Positions 28,429 through 37,790 of a DNA stretch of 64,000 nucleotides are shown one piece after another. The notes beneath the pieces are model-generated. The model did no database searches. It saw only the letters and a program-made list of their open reading frames with translations, and was not told where the DNA came from. Source of the DNA: Verrucomicrobiales bacterium (GTDB taxonomy: Bacteria; Verrucomicrobiota; Verrucomicrobiia; Verrucomicrobiales; SLCJ01). Made by a program: the position numbers and the translations under genes. Location: the NCBI GenBank assembly GCA_024636835.1, contig JAGXGH010000106.1:1-64000 (forward strand), given 5' to 3'. Every line of letters begins with the position of its first letter. Position 1 is the stretch's first letter.

Positions 28429-30102
28429 ATGAAAAAGTTCGTAAGCAATTTACTCGGCCTGTGCCTGATGGCATCGGTAGCCTATGCGCAACCAGAGAAA
28501 CCCAACATCATCGTGATCATGTCCGACGACATGGGTTATTCGGACATCGGTTGTTACGGCGGTGAAATCGCCACCCCGACTCTGGACAGCCTGGCATCGA
28601 ACGGACTGCGCTACACGCAGTTTTACAACACCGGTCGATGCTGTCCAACCCGGGCATCACTACTCACCGGTCTCTACGCCCATCAGGCAGGGATTGGTGA
28701 GATGACGAACGACGGCGGCCAGCCCGGATATCAAGGTGACCTTAGCCACAACGCGGTCACCATGGCGGAGGCATTGAAGCCCGCCGGTTACAGCACCTAC
28801 ATGTCGGGCAAATGGCATGTAACCAAGCAACTGAAGCCCGACGGCGACAAATCCAACTGGCCTCTCCAACGCGGGTTCGACAAATTCTACGGCACGATAA
28901 TCGGCGCCGGAAGTTTCTTCGATCCATGGACGCTGACCCGAGGCGACAAGGCGATCACTCCGGACAACGACGAAGAATACCAACCCGAGCAGTATTACTA
29001 CACCGATGCCATCAGCGACAATGCGGTGAAGTTCATCAACGAGCACAATGCCGAAGGGAAGAAGAATCCATTTTTCATGTATGTCGCCTACACCGCCGCC
29101 CATTGGCCGATGCATGCGCTGGAAAAAGACATCGCGAAGTATAAAGGGAAATACGACGCCGGCTACAAGGTAATCCGCCGCGCTCGCTACGAAAAGATGA
29201 AAAAACTCGGACTCATCAAAGGCTGGGACCTTAGCCCCGCACCCGAGCTCTGGGAAGATTTCCCTGATGAACAAAAAGCTTGGGAACTCCGCTGCATGGA
29301 AGTTTACGCCGCCATGGTAGACAGCATGGACCAAGGAATCGGCCGCATCGTCCAATCACTCAAAGACAACAATCAGTTCGACAACACCCTGATCCTCTTT
29401 TTCCAAGACAATGGGGGATGTGCAGAAAACTATGGTCGCAAGCCAACTAAGAATCCCGCCGAGGGAGTCGTCCCCATGGGGAAAGACGAACTGCAAACAC
29501 GCATGATCCCCGAACGCAGCCGAGCGGGTTATCCTGTGCTCTCCGGACCTGAAGTCATGCCCGGCCCGTCAGAAACCTACATCGCCTATGGGAAAAACTG
29601 GGCCAACGTTTCGAACACACCCTTCCGCCTCTACAAATCCTATAACCACGAGGGCGGCATCGCCACACCCTTGATCGTCCACTGGCCCAAGGGGATCAAA
29701 ACGAAAAACGAATTCCGCGATCAACCTGGTCATTTGATCGATATCATGGCGACCTGTGTCGATCTTTCAGGCGCCAGCTACCCGGAAAATTTCAACGGCC
29801 ACAAAATCCAAGCGATGGAGGGGCAAAGCCTGGCAAGTAGTTTTGAAAGTAACACGGTAAAGGACCGTGTGCTCATTTGGGAGCATTTCGAGAATGCCGC
29901 CATCCGCCAAGGGAATTGGAAACTCGTTAAACTAAAGGGACACGACTGGGAACTCTACGACATGGTAAAGGACAGAAGCGAACTCAACGACCTGGCCGAA
30001 ACCCACCCGGAGAAAGCCAATGAACTCGAAGCTCTCTGGGAGAAAAATGCCCATCGCACATTGATCTATCCGAAGCCAGTCAGAGATAGAAAGAAGAAGT
30101 AG
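28429..30102 (+). CDS. Secreted sulfatase (C-C-P-T-R type)
   Basis: A 557-residue arylsulfatase family protein. The start at 28429 is supported by AAGGA six bases upstream; the ATG at 28423 is an alternative, and the open frame back to 28222 overlaps the previous gene and is not coding. Signal peptide MKKFVSNLLGLCLMASVAYA, metal-binding IIVIMSDDMGYSDIGCYGGE, and formylglycine motif C71-C-P-T-R75 followed by ASLLTG. Thr in place of Ser is a common variant in this subgroup. FQDNGGCAE and WELYDMVKDRSELNDL complete the family pattern. Downstream of another sulfatase and 30 bases ahead of a propeller-cytochrome gene. Confidence 0.93.
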   Translation: MKKFVSNLLGLCLMASVAYAQPEKPNIIVIMSDDMGYSDIGCYGGEIATPTLDSLASNGLRYTQFYNTGRCCPTRASLLTGLYAHQAGIGEMTNDGGQPGYQGDLSHNAVTMAEALKPAGYSTYMSGKWHVTKQLKPDGDKSNWPLQRGFDKFYGTIIGAGSFFDPWTLTRGDKAITPDNDEEYQPEQYYYTDAISDNAVKFINEHNAEGKKNPFFMYVAYTAAHWPMHALEKDIAKYKGKYDAGYKVIRRARYEKMKKLGLIKGWDLSPAPELWEDFPDEQKAWELRCMEVYAAMVDSMDQGIGRIVQSLKDNNQFDNTLILFFQDNGGCAENYGRKPTKNPAEGVVPMGKDELQTRMIPERSRAGYPVLSGPEVMPGPSETYIAYGKNWANVSNTPFRLYKSYNHEGGIATPLIVHWPKGIKTKNEFRDQPGHLIDIMATCVDLSGASYPENFNGHKIQAMEGQSLASSFESNTVKDRVLIWEHFENAAIRQGNWKLVKLKGHDWELYDMVKDRSELNDLAETHPEKANELEALWEKNAHRTLIYPKPVRDRKKK

Positions 30103-30131
30103 CCACCAAGCTCCACAGCATAGCAATTTTA

Positions 30132-32084
30132 ATGTATTCACGTCTCGCCCTTCCCCTTCTCGCTCTCGTCACCTCACTGGCAAACGCTCAAGATCGCTTG
30201 CACCCTCTCTGTCTATTGGAGAATGTTTATCCCGACCAGGAAGTGGAACTGAAAGTCTCGGCGATGGTCTTTGCGGGCAACGACCTTTACCTCACCGCCT
30301 TGACGCCTGACCGAACCAACGACAACCCGGACAAGAACGGCAAGGTGTTTCGGGTTCGTGGGTTGATCGGCAATAGCGACCGCAGTAAAATCCATGCTAA
30401 AGAGGTCATGAGCGGGCTCTACGAACCCACCGCCATCGCATTTCATGCAGGAAAACTCTACATCGGCGAAAAGGACAAAATCTCCCGTCTCGATGATAAC
30501 GATAACAATGGGGAATACGATGAGAGCGAGAAAGTCATTCTGATCGACGGCCTTTCTCAACCGAACTTCCACACCTACACCATTGGCTTTGGGCTGATTG
30601 AACGTGATGGAGCCACCTACCTAGGCGGTAATCTAACAACGTCTGTCCAGTTCGGTGGCGCGCGCGAACACAATGTCACCATCAACCCAAAGACCCACCG
30701 TGGCTCGACTTACCTGCTCGGCCCCATCACTGGCAGTGAAAAACCCGATGAGGTAGATATTCGTTATTTAGCAGGTGGATACCGTACCCCAAACGGCTTC
30801 AACGTCGGACCAGACGGCGAAATCATCGTTACCGATAACCAAGGCGTCTTCAACCCCTCGAACGAATTCATCCGCATCACCGAAGGTGCGTTCTATGGAC
30901 ACTATCTATTGCAGCGCGAAGACACGAACATTGCCGCTTTCCAGCCCACCGAAGTCGATTCCGAAGTAGGCGGCTCTCGTTATCAAACTCCACCGACTGT
31001 TCACATGCCGCAGAGCATCGTCAGTCGCTCTCCCACCCAACCAATTTGCTTACAGGACTTAACTGGTCCGCTGGCGGTTTACAACGGCCAGTGGTTAATC
31101 GGTGATCTGACCTTAGGACGGATCAACCGCGTATTCACCGAACAGGTTGATGGCGTCTGGCAGGGCGCTGCCTTTCTCCACTCGGGCGGTCACGATCCTG
31201 AGGGAAAAACAGGCTTCACCGCCGGACCAAACCGCATTGTGCGCGGTCCCGACGGCGACTACTACATTGGCCATATTGGTCACGGTGGTCTTTGGAGATT
31301 TCTTCCTGAAAAGGGAGAGGAGCCCAAACCTACTTGGGGACTCCAACGCCTGTCCTTTGTGACACCCGATAAAGTGCCTGAAGACTTCAATGAAATGGTC
31401 GCCGTGCGCGACATCCCCGAGGGATTGGAAATCGAATTCTTCCGTCCGGTCACCAGCGAGCAACTCTCCAAACTCGAACTCGACGTTGAGCAATGGACCT
31501 ACGTTCCTACCAATGGCTACGGCGGTCGGCCATTCGGCACCGAGAAACTCAAGGCAAGCGTGGCAACGGTCGATGGGCGTCGCTTACAGCTGAAAATCGA
31601 CGGCATTCGTGACAATGCTCCGCCTTACATCACCCACGAAAATTACAGCAACGAAAACGTCGGCTGGGTGATTCAGCTGACGCTCAAAGGAATCGGGCTC
31701 TATCGAAACCAGGCGTGGTATACCATGATCCATCACCAAGGAGGAGGAACACAAAGCGCCCTGAGCAAGGACACGAGTTCCGTCGAAAGCGACCCCGTAG
31801 CCTATGCCAAGGCTCAATACGGCGCGGTTTGCGCGGCTTGCCACAGTCTCGACGGCACGCGCCTTGCCGGCCCATCATTCAAAGGACTCGCCGGACGCGA
31901 ACAGGATATCATCCGAGAAGGCAAGACCATTACCGTGACAGTCGATAGCGACTACTTACTGCGTGCCATTCACACCCCACTCGCCGATATACCTGTCGGC
32001 TACCCACCGGCTATGCCCAATCTCAATCTCACACCGGCAGAAGAACAGGCCATGGTCGATTGGATCCTCTCGTTAGAAAAGTAA
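30132..32084 (+). CDS. Beta-propeller (PQQ dehydrogenase-like) protein with cytochrome c domain
   Basis: A 650-residue secreted protein. Signal peptide MYSRLALPLLALVTSLANA; residues 40-400 are a six-bladed-propeller region of the glucose/sorbosone dehydrogenase type with a calcium-loop-like DNDNNGEYDESE; a beta domain follows; the last 90 residues are a cytochrome c with the heme site C567-A-A-C-H and a PPAMPNLNLT segment for the axial Met. It could oxidise a sugar released from polysaccharide and pass electrons to the cytochrome, but the PQQ-binding residues cannot be confirmed by eye. Tight spacing to sulfatases on both sides (30 bases each) indicates one transcript. Confidence 0.78.
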   Translation: MYSRLALPLLALVTSLANAQDRLHPLCLLENVYPDQEVELKVSAMVFAGNDLYLTALTPDRTNDNPDKNGKVFRVRGLIGNSDRSKIHAKEVMSGLYEPTAIAFHAGKLYIGEKDKISRLDDNDNNGEYDESEKVILIDGLSQPNFHTYTIGFGLIERDGATYLGGNLTTSVQFGGAREHNVTINPKTHRGSTYLLGPITGSEKPDEVDIRYLAGGYRTPNGFNVGPDGEIIVTDNQGVFNPSNEFIRITEGAFYGHYLLQREDTNIAAFQPTEVDSEVGGSRYQTPPTVHMPQSIVSRSPTQPICLQDLTGPLAVYNGQWLIGDLTLGRINRVFTEQVDGVWQGAAFLHSGGHDPEGKTGFTAGPNRIVRGPDGDYYIGHIGHGGLWRFLPEKGEEPKPTWGLQRLSFVTPDKVPEDFNEMVAVRDIPEGLEIEFFRPVTSEQLSKLELDVEQWTYVPTNGYGGRPFGTEKLKASVATVDGRRLQLKIDGIRDNAPPYITHENYSNENVGWVIQLTLKGIGLYRNQAWYTMIHHQGGGTQSALSKDTSSVESDPVAYAKAQYGAVCAACHSLDGTRLAGPSFKGLAGREQDIIREGKTITVTVDSDYLLRAIHTPLADIPVGYPPAMPNLNLTPAEEQAMVDWILSLEK

Positions 32085-32113
32085 GTCAGAGCCCACCATC
32101 GCATAATCATTCT

Positions 32114-33559
32114 ATGAATCACTTTCGCCGCATCCTTCTTTCATTTTCAGCGATCGCCATCGCGTTCACTGGTGAAAAGACATTCGCCGAGGAAACCCCT
32201 GACGACAGACCAAATATCCTACTGATCGCAGTCGACGATCTGAATGATTGGATAGGATGCATGGGCGGGCATCCGCAGGCTCAGACACCAAACATGGACA
32301 GCCTTGCCGCGCGCGGGGTGCTCTTTTCCAACGCCCACTGCCAAGCGCCGGTTTGCAACCCATCACGCGCCAGCATGATGACCTCGCTGTATCCATCGAC
32401 GACCGGAATCTATTTTCTCAATCCAGATCTCAGCCAGTCGCCCATCGCGAGAAAGAACACTCTCCTACCCCGCCGCTTTGAAAACGCAGGCTACTATGTC
32501 ACGGGCGCAGGAAAGCTTTTCCACGCCAACCAAAACGAAAAATACATGCCCAACTACGGTGGCGCGTTCGGCGGATTTGGTCCACTCCCAGAGAAAAAGC
32601 TCAGTCCCTTCCCTGGCGTGAAGCTTTGGGACTGGGGTGCCTATCCCGAGAGTGATGAGAAAATGCCTGATTACAAAATCGCAGCGTGGGGAGTGGAACA
32701 AATTGAGAAAAAACACGACGAGCCATTCTTCATCGGCACCGGATTTTATCGGCCACACGTCCCCCAGTATGCGCCTCAAAAATGGTTCGATCTGTATCCT
32801 CTCGACACCTTAAAACTCCCTGCTGTTTTAGAAAATGATCTTGGAGACGTCCCACCATACGGCGTCAATCTCACTCGCCTCAAACACATCTCACCAACGC
32901 AGGAGTGGGTATTGAAAAATGATCAGTGGAAGCCGCTTGTGCAGTCATATCTAGCCTGCGTGAGCTTTGTGGATGACCAAGTCGGCAAGCTCCTTACTGC
33001 ACTTGATGCGAGCCCATACAAGGACAACACCTACATCGTCCTCTATACCGATCACGGATTCCATTTAGGAGAAAAAGAGCGCTGGGCAAAACGCAGCCTC
33101 TGGGAAGATGGCACACACACGCCTGTGATCATCATCGGACCAGACGTCGCCAAAGGCAAAGTCTGCACGAAACCCATCCAACTCATGGATATCTATCCAA
33201 CGTTGCTAGATCTCACCGGCATGAAAGCCGACCCTAAACACGAGGGGCATTCCTTCGCTCGATTACTGAGAAATCCGGATGCGCAATGGCCCCACATGGC
33301 AAGAACGAGTTTTGGCCCCGGCAACTACGCCATCCGCTCCGAGCAATTCCGCTACATCCACTACAACGACGGCACCGAAGAGTTTTACGACCATGCGACT
33401 GACCCCCACGAGTGGCACAACCTGATCAACAAACCGGATCTGGTAACAGTGATCGACGAACACCGCGCCGCCTTACCGAAAACCAAACATGCCATCCTTG
33501 GCAAAGGGGCCACAGGTCATCACGCTTTCGAGGCAACCGAAGCCGCCGCGCGGGAATAG
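32114..33559 (+). CDS. Secreted iduronate-2-sulfatase-like sulfatase
   Basis: A 481-residue protein from ATG 32114 (the frame starts at 32060, overlapping the previous gene). Signal peptide, then NILLIAVDDLNDWIGCMGG and the formylglycine motif C81-N-P-S-R in APVCNPSRASMMTS. GAGKLFH, FYRPHVPQ and TDHGFHLGEKERWAKRSLWE are the signature blocks of the iduronate-2-sulfatase/choline-sulfatase branch. Likely removes 2-O sulfates from uronic acid or related sugars, by family; the substrate here is unproven. Last gene of the four-gene run. Confidence 0.93.
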   Translation: MNHFRRILLSFSAIAIAFTGEKTFAEETPDDRPNILLIAVDDLNDWIGCMGGHPQAQTPNMDSLAARGVLFSNAHCQAPVCNPSRASMMTSLYPSTTGIYFLNPDLSQSPIARKNTLLPRRFENAGYYVTGAGKLFHANQNEKYMPNYGGAFGGFGPLPEKKLSPFPGVKLWDWGAYPESDEKMPDYKIAAWGVEQIEKKHDEPFFIGTGFYRPHVPQYAPQKWFDLYPLDTLKLPAVLENDLGDVPPYGVNLTRLKHISPTQEWVLKNDQWKPLVQSYLACVSFVDDQVGKLLTALDASPYKDNTYIVLYTDHGFHLGEKERWAKRSLWEDGTHTPVIIIGPDVAKGKVCTKPIQLMDIYPTLLDLTGMKADPKHEGHSFARLLRNPDAQWPHMARTSFGPGNYAIRSEQFRYIHYNDGTEEFYDHATDPHEWHNLINKPDLVTVIDEHRAALPKTKHAILGKGATGHHAFEATEAAARE

Positions 33560-33824
33560 TCCATATTCAAGAGATCCATTTATTAGTGATGGTACAAGGA
33601 GAGAAAATCGGTGATATTTCCGCTGAAGCAAACAGGGGCAAAGGTCTTTTTTCACAGAATGAATTGCGGGCATTCTGAGCCTCTTTCCCTGTGCCTATTT
33701 AAGTCTCATTTTAAGTCTCTCTCTCTTTTTGCGCATAGAATGCGGTGCATGAAACAGGATGGGCATTGAATAACGGGATGTGATGTATATGTTTCTACTA
33801 GCAGCACACCACTGCCTATCTGAC

Positions 33825-34229
33825 ATGATTACAAAAATAGACCACTTGGGAGTCGCCGTGAAGTCGTTGGAAACTGTTATTCCATACTATGAGGATGTTT
33901 TAGGGTTGAAATGCGAAGGACGGGAGGAAGTTGAATCCCAGAAAGTTCGCACAGCCTTTTTCGCTGCAGGCGACGTCCACATCGAACTTCTTGAACCAAC
34001 CTCGGAGGAAAGCCCGATCGCTAAATTCATCGAGAAGAATGGCGAGGGCATTCACCACATTGCATTTGCCACTGACGACATCACCGGCCAGCTCGGACAG
34101 GCCAAAGAAAAAGGGGCCCGCCTGATTCACGAAGTTCCTTTTGCTGGAGCCGGTGAAAAACTTGTCGCTTTCCTTCACCCCAAATCCAGCTTTGGAGTAC
34201 TGACGGAGTTCTGTCAGGACGCTAAATAA
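33825..34229 (+). CDS. mce: Methylmalonyl-CoA epimerase
   Basis: A 134-residue enzyme of the vicinal-oxygen-chelate (glyoxalase) fold that interconverts (S)- and (R)-methylmalonyl-CoA. Metal ligands are visible as His7 in KIDHLGVAV, His77/78 in GEGIHHIAF and Glu in VLTEFCQ. The start at 33825 (MITKIDHLGV) gives the usual family N-terminus; the frame back to 33780 adds 15 unrelated residues. It opens the succinate-propionate cluster and links the mutase product to the decarboxylase. Confidence 0.95.
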   Translation: MITKIDHLGVAVKSLETVIPYYEDVLGLKCEGREEVESQKVRTAFFAAGDVHIELLEPTSEESPIAKFIEKNGEGIHHIAFATDDITGQLGQAKEKGARLIHEVPFAGAGEKLVAFLHPKSSFGVLTEFCQDAK

Positions 34230-34270
34230 TCTCCCTTGCTTTTCATTTCACCGCACTATCAAACACCACC

Positions 34271-35824
34271 ATGGCTATTGATCCAGCACTTTTAGAAAAA
34301 CTCCACGACCTCAGAGATGAAGCTCTGTTAGGTGGTGGCCAGGAACGCATCGATAAAAGACACGAAAAGGGTCAGCTCACCGCGCGTGAGCGACTTGATG
34401 CGTTTTTTGATGATGGCAACTACATTGAGTTCGGCATGCACGCTCATCACTCATGCACCAACTTTGGCTTGGAAAAACGCAAGATGCCCGGTGACGGTAT
34501 TGTCTGTGCCACGGGCACCGTCGACGGGCGCACGGTAGCCGCATTCGCTCAAGACTTTACCGTGGGCGGTGGTGCCGTTGGCCGCATCCACGCCAAGAAA
34601 ATCTGCGACCTGCTGGACTTCGCCGTGAAGGCGGGGATGCCCGTGCTGGGCATCAACGACTCCGGCGGCGCTCGGATTCAGGAGGGAATCGACGCCCTTG
34701 CCGGATATGGTCAGGTGTTTTTCCGCAACGTGCTACTCTCCGGCGTGGTTCCTCAGATCTCTATCATTGCCGGTCCCTGCGCTGGTGGTGCTGCCTATTC
34801 ACCGGCGCTGACGGACTTCCTCATCATGACCCGCACGAATGCGAATATGTTCATCTGTGGTCCTGATGTAATTAAAGCGGCCACTGGGCAAACGGCCTCG
34901 CTTGACCAGTTTGCCAGCGCGGATGCCCATGCCCAGATAAGTGGCAACATCCACCTGATCGCCGAAGACGATCAGCACGCCCTTGATCTCAGCAAGCGCC
35001 TGCTGTCCTACCTACCTTCTAACAACGCTAGTGACCCTCCTCACCAGCTCGTTGATGAGATAGCGCTCAATGAGGATCCCGGAATGAACGACATCATCCC
35101 GGCGGATTCCAAGAGTCCTCTGGACATGCAACAAGTCATCGCCCGCATCGTCGATCCCGGAAGCTGGTTCGAAATTATGCCGGATTTCGCGCCGAACATG
35201 CTGGTTGGTTTCGCCCGTATCGAAGGCTTGGTGATCGGTATCATCGCCAACCAACCGATGGTGAAAGCCGGTTGTATTGACATTGATTCATCGGACAAGG
35301 CCGCCCGTTTCATCCGGGTCTGCAACATTTACTCCATCCCCATCCTCTCACTGGTTGACGTTCCGGGTTTCATGCCTGGTCTCGCCCAGGAGCGCGGCGG
35401 TATCATTCGCCATGGTGCCAAGATGCTCTTCGCCTGGGCATCGGGCACCGTGCCCAAGATCACCCTGATCTGTCGCAAGGCATACGGTGGTGCCTACCTC
35501 GCCATGTGCCCGAGCGACCTCGGAGCAGACTTCGTCTTTGCCTGGCCGACCGCTGAAATCGCCGTCATGGGTGCCCAGGGAGCAATGAAGGTGCTCTACC
35601 GACGCGAACTGGCCGAAGCGGAGGATCCTGAGGCGCTTGAAGCCGAGCTTCGAAAGTCCTACACCGAGAAGTTTGCCTCGCCTTATCAGGCAGCCGGTAA
35701 CGGGATGATTACAGATGTCATCGATCCCTCGGTGTCACGCTCCACCCTTGCGGTAGCGTTCCGTGGCATGCTGGGTAAACGCGAAAGCCGTCCGCCGAAG
35801 AAACACGGAAACATCCCTCTCTAA
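34271..35824 (+). CDS. mmdA: Methylmalonyl-CoA decarboxylase/carboxyltransferase alpha subunit
   Basis: A 517-residue cytoplasmic carboxyltransferase subunit that moves CO2 between methylmalonyl-CoA and carrier-bound biotin. Both halves of the family are present: GINDSGGARIQEG and GPCAGGAAYSPALTDF in the N half, DVPGFMPG and KAYGGAYLAMCPSDLGADF in the C half. The same family includes propionyl-CoA carboxylase beta subunits, but here the gene is followed by the gamma, biotin carrier and beta subunits of a sodium-pump decarboxylase and there is no biotin carboxylase, so decarboxylation is the likelier role. Confidence 0.93.
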   Translation: MAIDPALLEKLHDLRDEALLGGGQERIDKRHEKGQLTARERLDAFFDDGNYIEFGMHAHHSCTNFGLEKRKMPGDGIVCATGTVDGRTVAAFAQDFTVGGGAVGRIHAKKICDLLDFAVKAGMPVLGINDSGGARIQEGIDALAGYGQVFFRNVLLSGVVPQISIIAGPCAGGAAYSPALTDFLIMTRTNANMFICGPDVIKAATGQTASLDQFASADAHAQISGNIHLIAEDDQHALDLSKRLLSYLPSNNASDPPHQLVDEIALNEDPGMNDIIPADSKSPLDMQQVIARIVDPGSWFEIMPDFAPNMLVGFARIEGLVIGIIANQPMVKAGCIDIDSSDKAARFIRVCNIYSIPILSLVDVPGFMPGLAQERGGIIRHGAKMLFAWASGTVPKITLICRKAYGGAYLAMCPSDLGADFVFAWPTAEIAVMGAQGAMKVLYRRELAEAEDPEALEAELRKSYTEKFASPYQAAGNGMITDVIDPSVSRSTLAVAFRGMLGKRESRPPKKHGNIPL

Positions 35825-35838
35825 ACAATAATATCGAA

Positions 35839-36201
35839 ATGCTACCTGTTCCTAACCTCATCGCCGCCAGGGTGGTGGAGAACCCGACGATCTGGGATTC
35901 CCTGACCTACATGCTGGGATTTTTCGTGGTGCTGTTCACCTTGACCATGTTGTGGGTTATCTGCGCAACCATCGGCAAGGTGCTCAAGAGACCCGCCCCG
36001 GAACCTACCTCCGCCAAGCCCCAAGTGGTTTCACCTCCCGCAAGTGAAGACGCCATATCGCCGCAAACGCTGGTTGTTATTGCCGCCGCGGTAGAGGCCG
36101 CGGTCGGAAGCGGACGCCGCATCGTTTCCGTCAGGCAACAGAACACGTCCTGGCAAGCAGCCGGCCGCAATCAAATCCAAAATTCACATAAAATTCGCTA
36201 A
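35839..36201 (+). CDS. Sodium-pump decarboxylase gamma/delta subunit (OadG-like)
   Basis: A 120-residue small membrane protein with one helix near residues 22-45 (MLGFFVVLFTLTMLWVICA), a proline-rich linker, and a C-terminal block LVVIAAAVEAAVGSGRRIVSV...GRNQIQNSHKIR that is conserved in the assembly subunits of methylmalonyl-CoA and oxaloacetate decarboxylases. It holds the complex together and anchors the carboxyltransferase to the beta subunit. It begins 14 bases after mmdA and lies just before the biotin carrier. Confidence 0.85.
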   Translation: MLPVPNLIAARVVENPTIWDSLTYMLGFFVVLFTLTMLWVICATIGKVLKRPAPEPTSAKPQVVSPPASEDAISPQTLVVIAAAVEAAVGSGRRIVSVRQQNTSWQAAGRNQIQNSHKIR

Positions 36202-36219
36202 CCCAACCAACCCTACACT

Positions 36220-36588
36220 ATGAAGCATCTCCGTATCACCGTTGAAGGAAAATCCTACGATGTCCAAGTTGAAACCATCGACGAGGGTAACTCAACGTCA
36301 CATGTTCCTGTCGCTTCGGCAGCAGCAGCACTTCCTATCGCCGCACCCGCGCCATCGGCTGCACCAGTCGCCGCCGATGGTGACATCATCGCGCCCCTCT
36401 CCGGCGTGGTACAAACCGTGGATGTTGCCGTGGGGGCCAAGGTCAACGCCGGAGATCTGATCATCACGCTGGAGGCGATGAAGATGATCACCTCGATCAA
36501 CGCATCCGGTAGCGGAACGGTTAGCGCCATTCACGTGAAGCCGGGCGATGCCGTGGACGAGGGTCAGCCTCTCTGCACACTTGGATAA
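36220..36588 (+). CDS. mmdC: Biotin carrier subunit of methylmalonyl-CoA decarboxylase
   Basis: A 122-residue biotinyl protein. An N-terminal 30 residues, then an Ala/Pro-rich flexible arm (residues 31-50), then the biotinyl domain with the acceptor Lys88 in EAMKM. It swings carboxybiotin from the carboxyltransferase to the membrane subunit. The length and flexible arm match MmdC of Veillonella and Propionigenium. Spacing to the neighbours is 18 and 27 bases. Confidence 0.94.
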   Translation: MKHLRITVEGKSYDVQVETIDEGNSTSHVPVASAAAALPIAAPAPSAAPVAADGDIIAPLSGVVQTVDVAVGAKVNAGDLIITLEAMKMITSINASGSGTVSAIHVKPGDAVDEGQPLCTLG

Positions 36589-36615
36589 CCCCAGACTACC
36601 CCAATCCACCGACTC

Positions 36616-37758
36616 ATGGAAGATCTATACTTTCTTTGGACTAAAACAGGGTTCGCCAACCTCCAATGGCAAATGGTCGCCATGTGGGTGGTCGTCGTTG
36701 TCCTTCTTTACCTCGCCATCGTCAAAAAATTCGAGCCCCTGCTACTGGTGCCCATCGCCATGGGTGCGCTCATTGGCAATCTGCCCATCGACTTGTATGA
36801 CACAACAGGACATCTCCGCGACGGAACTCTCTTTTATTACCTGAACCTCGGAATCAAGCTGGAGATATTCCCCCCGCTTATTTTCATGGGTGTGGGAGCA
36901 TTGACCGATTTCGGCCCTCTGATCGCCAACCCACGGACGCTCTTGTTAGGTGCTGCGGCGCAATTTGGTATTTTCTTCACTTTCCTCTGCGCACCCATCT
37001 TTGGGTTCACGTTGAAACAAGCGGCCGCCATCGGGATCATTGGTGGTGCCGATGGCCCGACATCGATTTACGTCGCTAACAGTCTCGCTCCGGAACTGCT
37101 GGGTGCCATTGCGGTGGCGGCCTACAGCTATATGGCGATGGTTCCGATGATCCAGCCGCCGATCATGCGAGCGCTCACCACGGAGAAAGAACGCAAGATC
37201 AAGATGAAAACGCTGCGCAAGGTCAGCCAGTTGGAAAAAATGATCTTCGCCGTCGTGGTCATGACCTTCTGCCTGCTGGTCGTGCCTGATGCCGCCCCAC
37301 TGATTGCCATGTTCTTTCTCGGTAACGTCCTGAGGGAATCCAAGGTTACCGAGCGTCTCGTCAAGGCAGCCCAGAATGAAATCATCAACATCATCACCAT
37401 CTTCCTCGGCCTCTGTGTGGGTTTGAAAATGGGAGGTTTCTCCGGGGACTCGCATAATTTCCTCAATCCGAAAACTTTGAGTATCCTGGCCCTCGGGATT
37501 GCCGCCTTTTCTATCGCCACAGCATCCGGCGTTCTGATGGCTAAATTCATGAATCTTTTCAGCAAAAACAAAATCAACCCGTTGATCGGCTCGGCCGGTG
37601 TCTCGGCAGTGCCGATGGCAGCGCGTGTCTCCCAGGACGAGGGCCAGAAGGCGGACCCTTCGAACTTCCTGCTCATGCACGCCATGGGACCCAACGTTGC
37701 CGGAGTCATCGGTAGCGCTCTCGCCGCAGGATACTTCCTCGCCATGTTCGGAAGCTAA
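36616..37758 (+). CDS. mmdB: Sodium-translocating decarboxylase beta subunit
   Basis: A 380-residue inner-membrane protein with about nine to eleven hydrophobic segments. It decarboxylates carboxybiotin and exports sodium ions. [35 protein letters not shown] and [18 protein letters not shown] are signature blocks of the MmdB/OadB/GcdB family, including the Asp residues implicated in sodium binding. It turns the free energy of methylmalonyl-CoA decarboxylation into a sodium gradient. Confidence 0.95.
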   Translation: MEDLYFLWTKTGFANLQWQMVAMWVVVVVLLYLAIVKKFEPLLLVPIAMGALIGNLPIDLYDTTGHLRDGTLFYYLNLGIKLEIFPPLIFMGVGALTDFGPLIANPRTLLLGAAAQFGIFFTFLCAPIFGFTLKQAAAIGIIGGADGPTSIYVANSLAPELLGAIAVAAYSYMAMVPMIQPPIMRALTTEKERKIKMKTLRKVSQLEKMIFAVVVMTFCLLVVPDAAPLIAMFFLGNVLRESKVTERLVKAAQNEIINIITIFLGLCVGLKMGGFSGDSHNFLNPKTLSILALGIAAFSIATASGVLMAKFMNLFSKNKINPLIGSAGVSAVPMAARVSQDEGQKADPSNFLLMHAMGPNVAGVIGSALAAGYFLAMFGS

Positions 37759-37790
37759 CCACAATTACCTCTCACATTATCTATTGAACC

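Noticed and set aside
36946-37764. 272-codon minus-strand frame opposite mmdB
   Set aside because: The plus-strand protein is a clear membrane pump subunit; the reverse frame has no recognisable domain.
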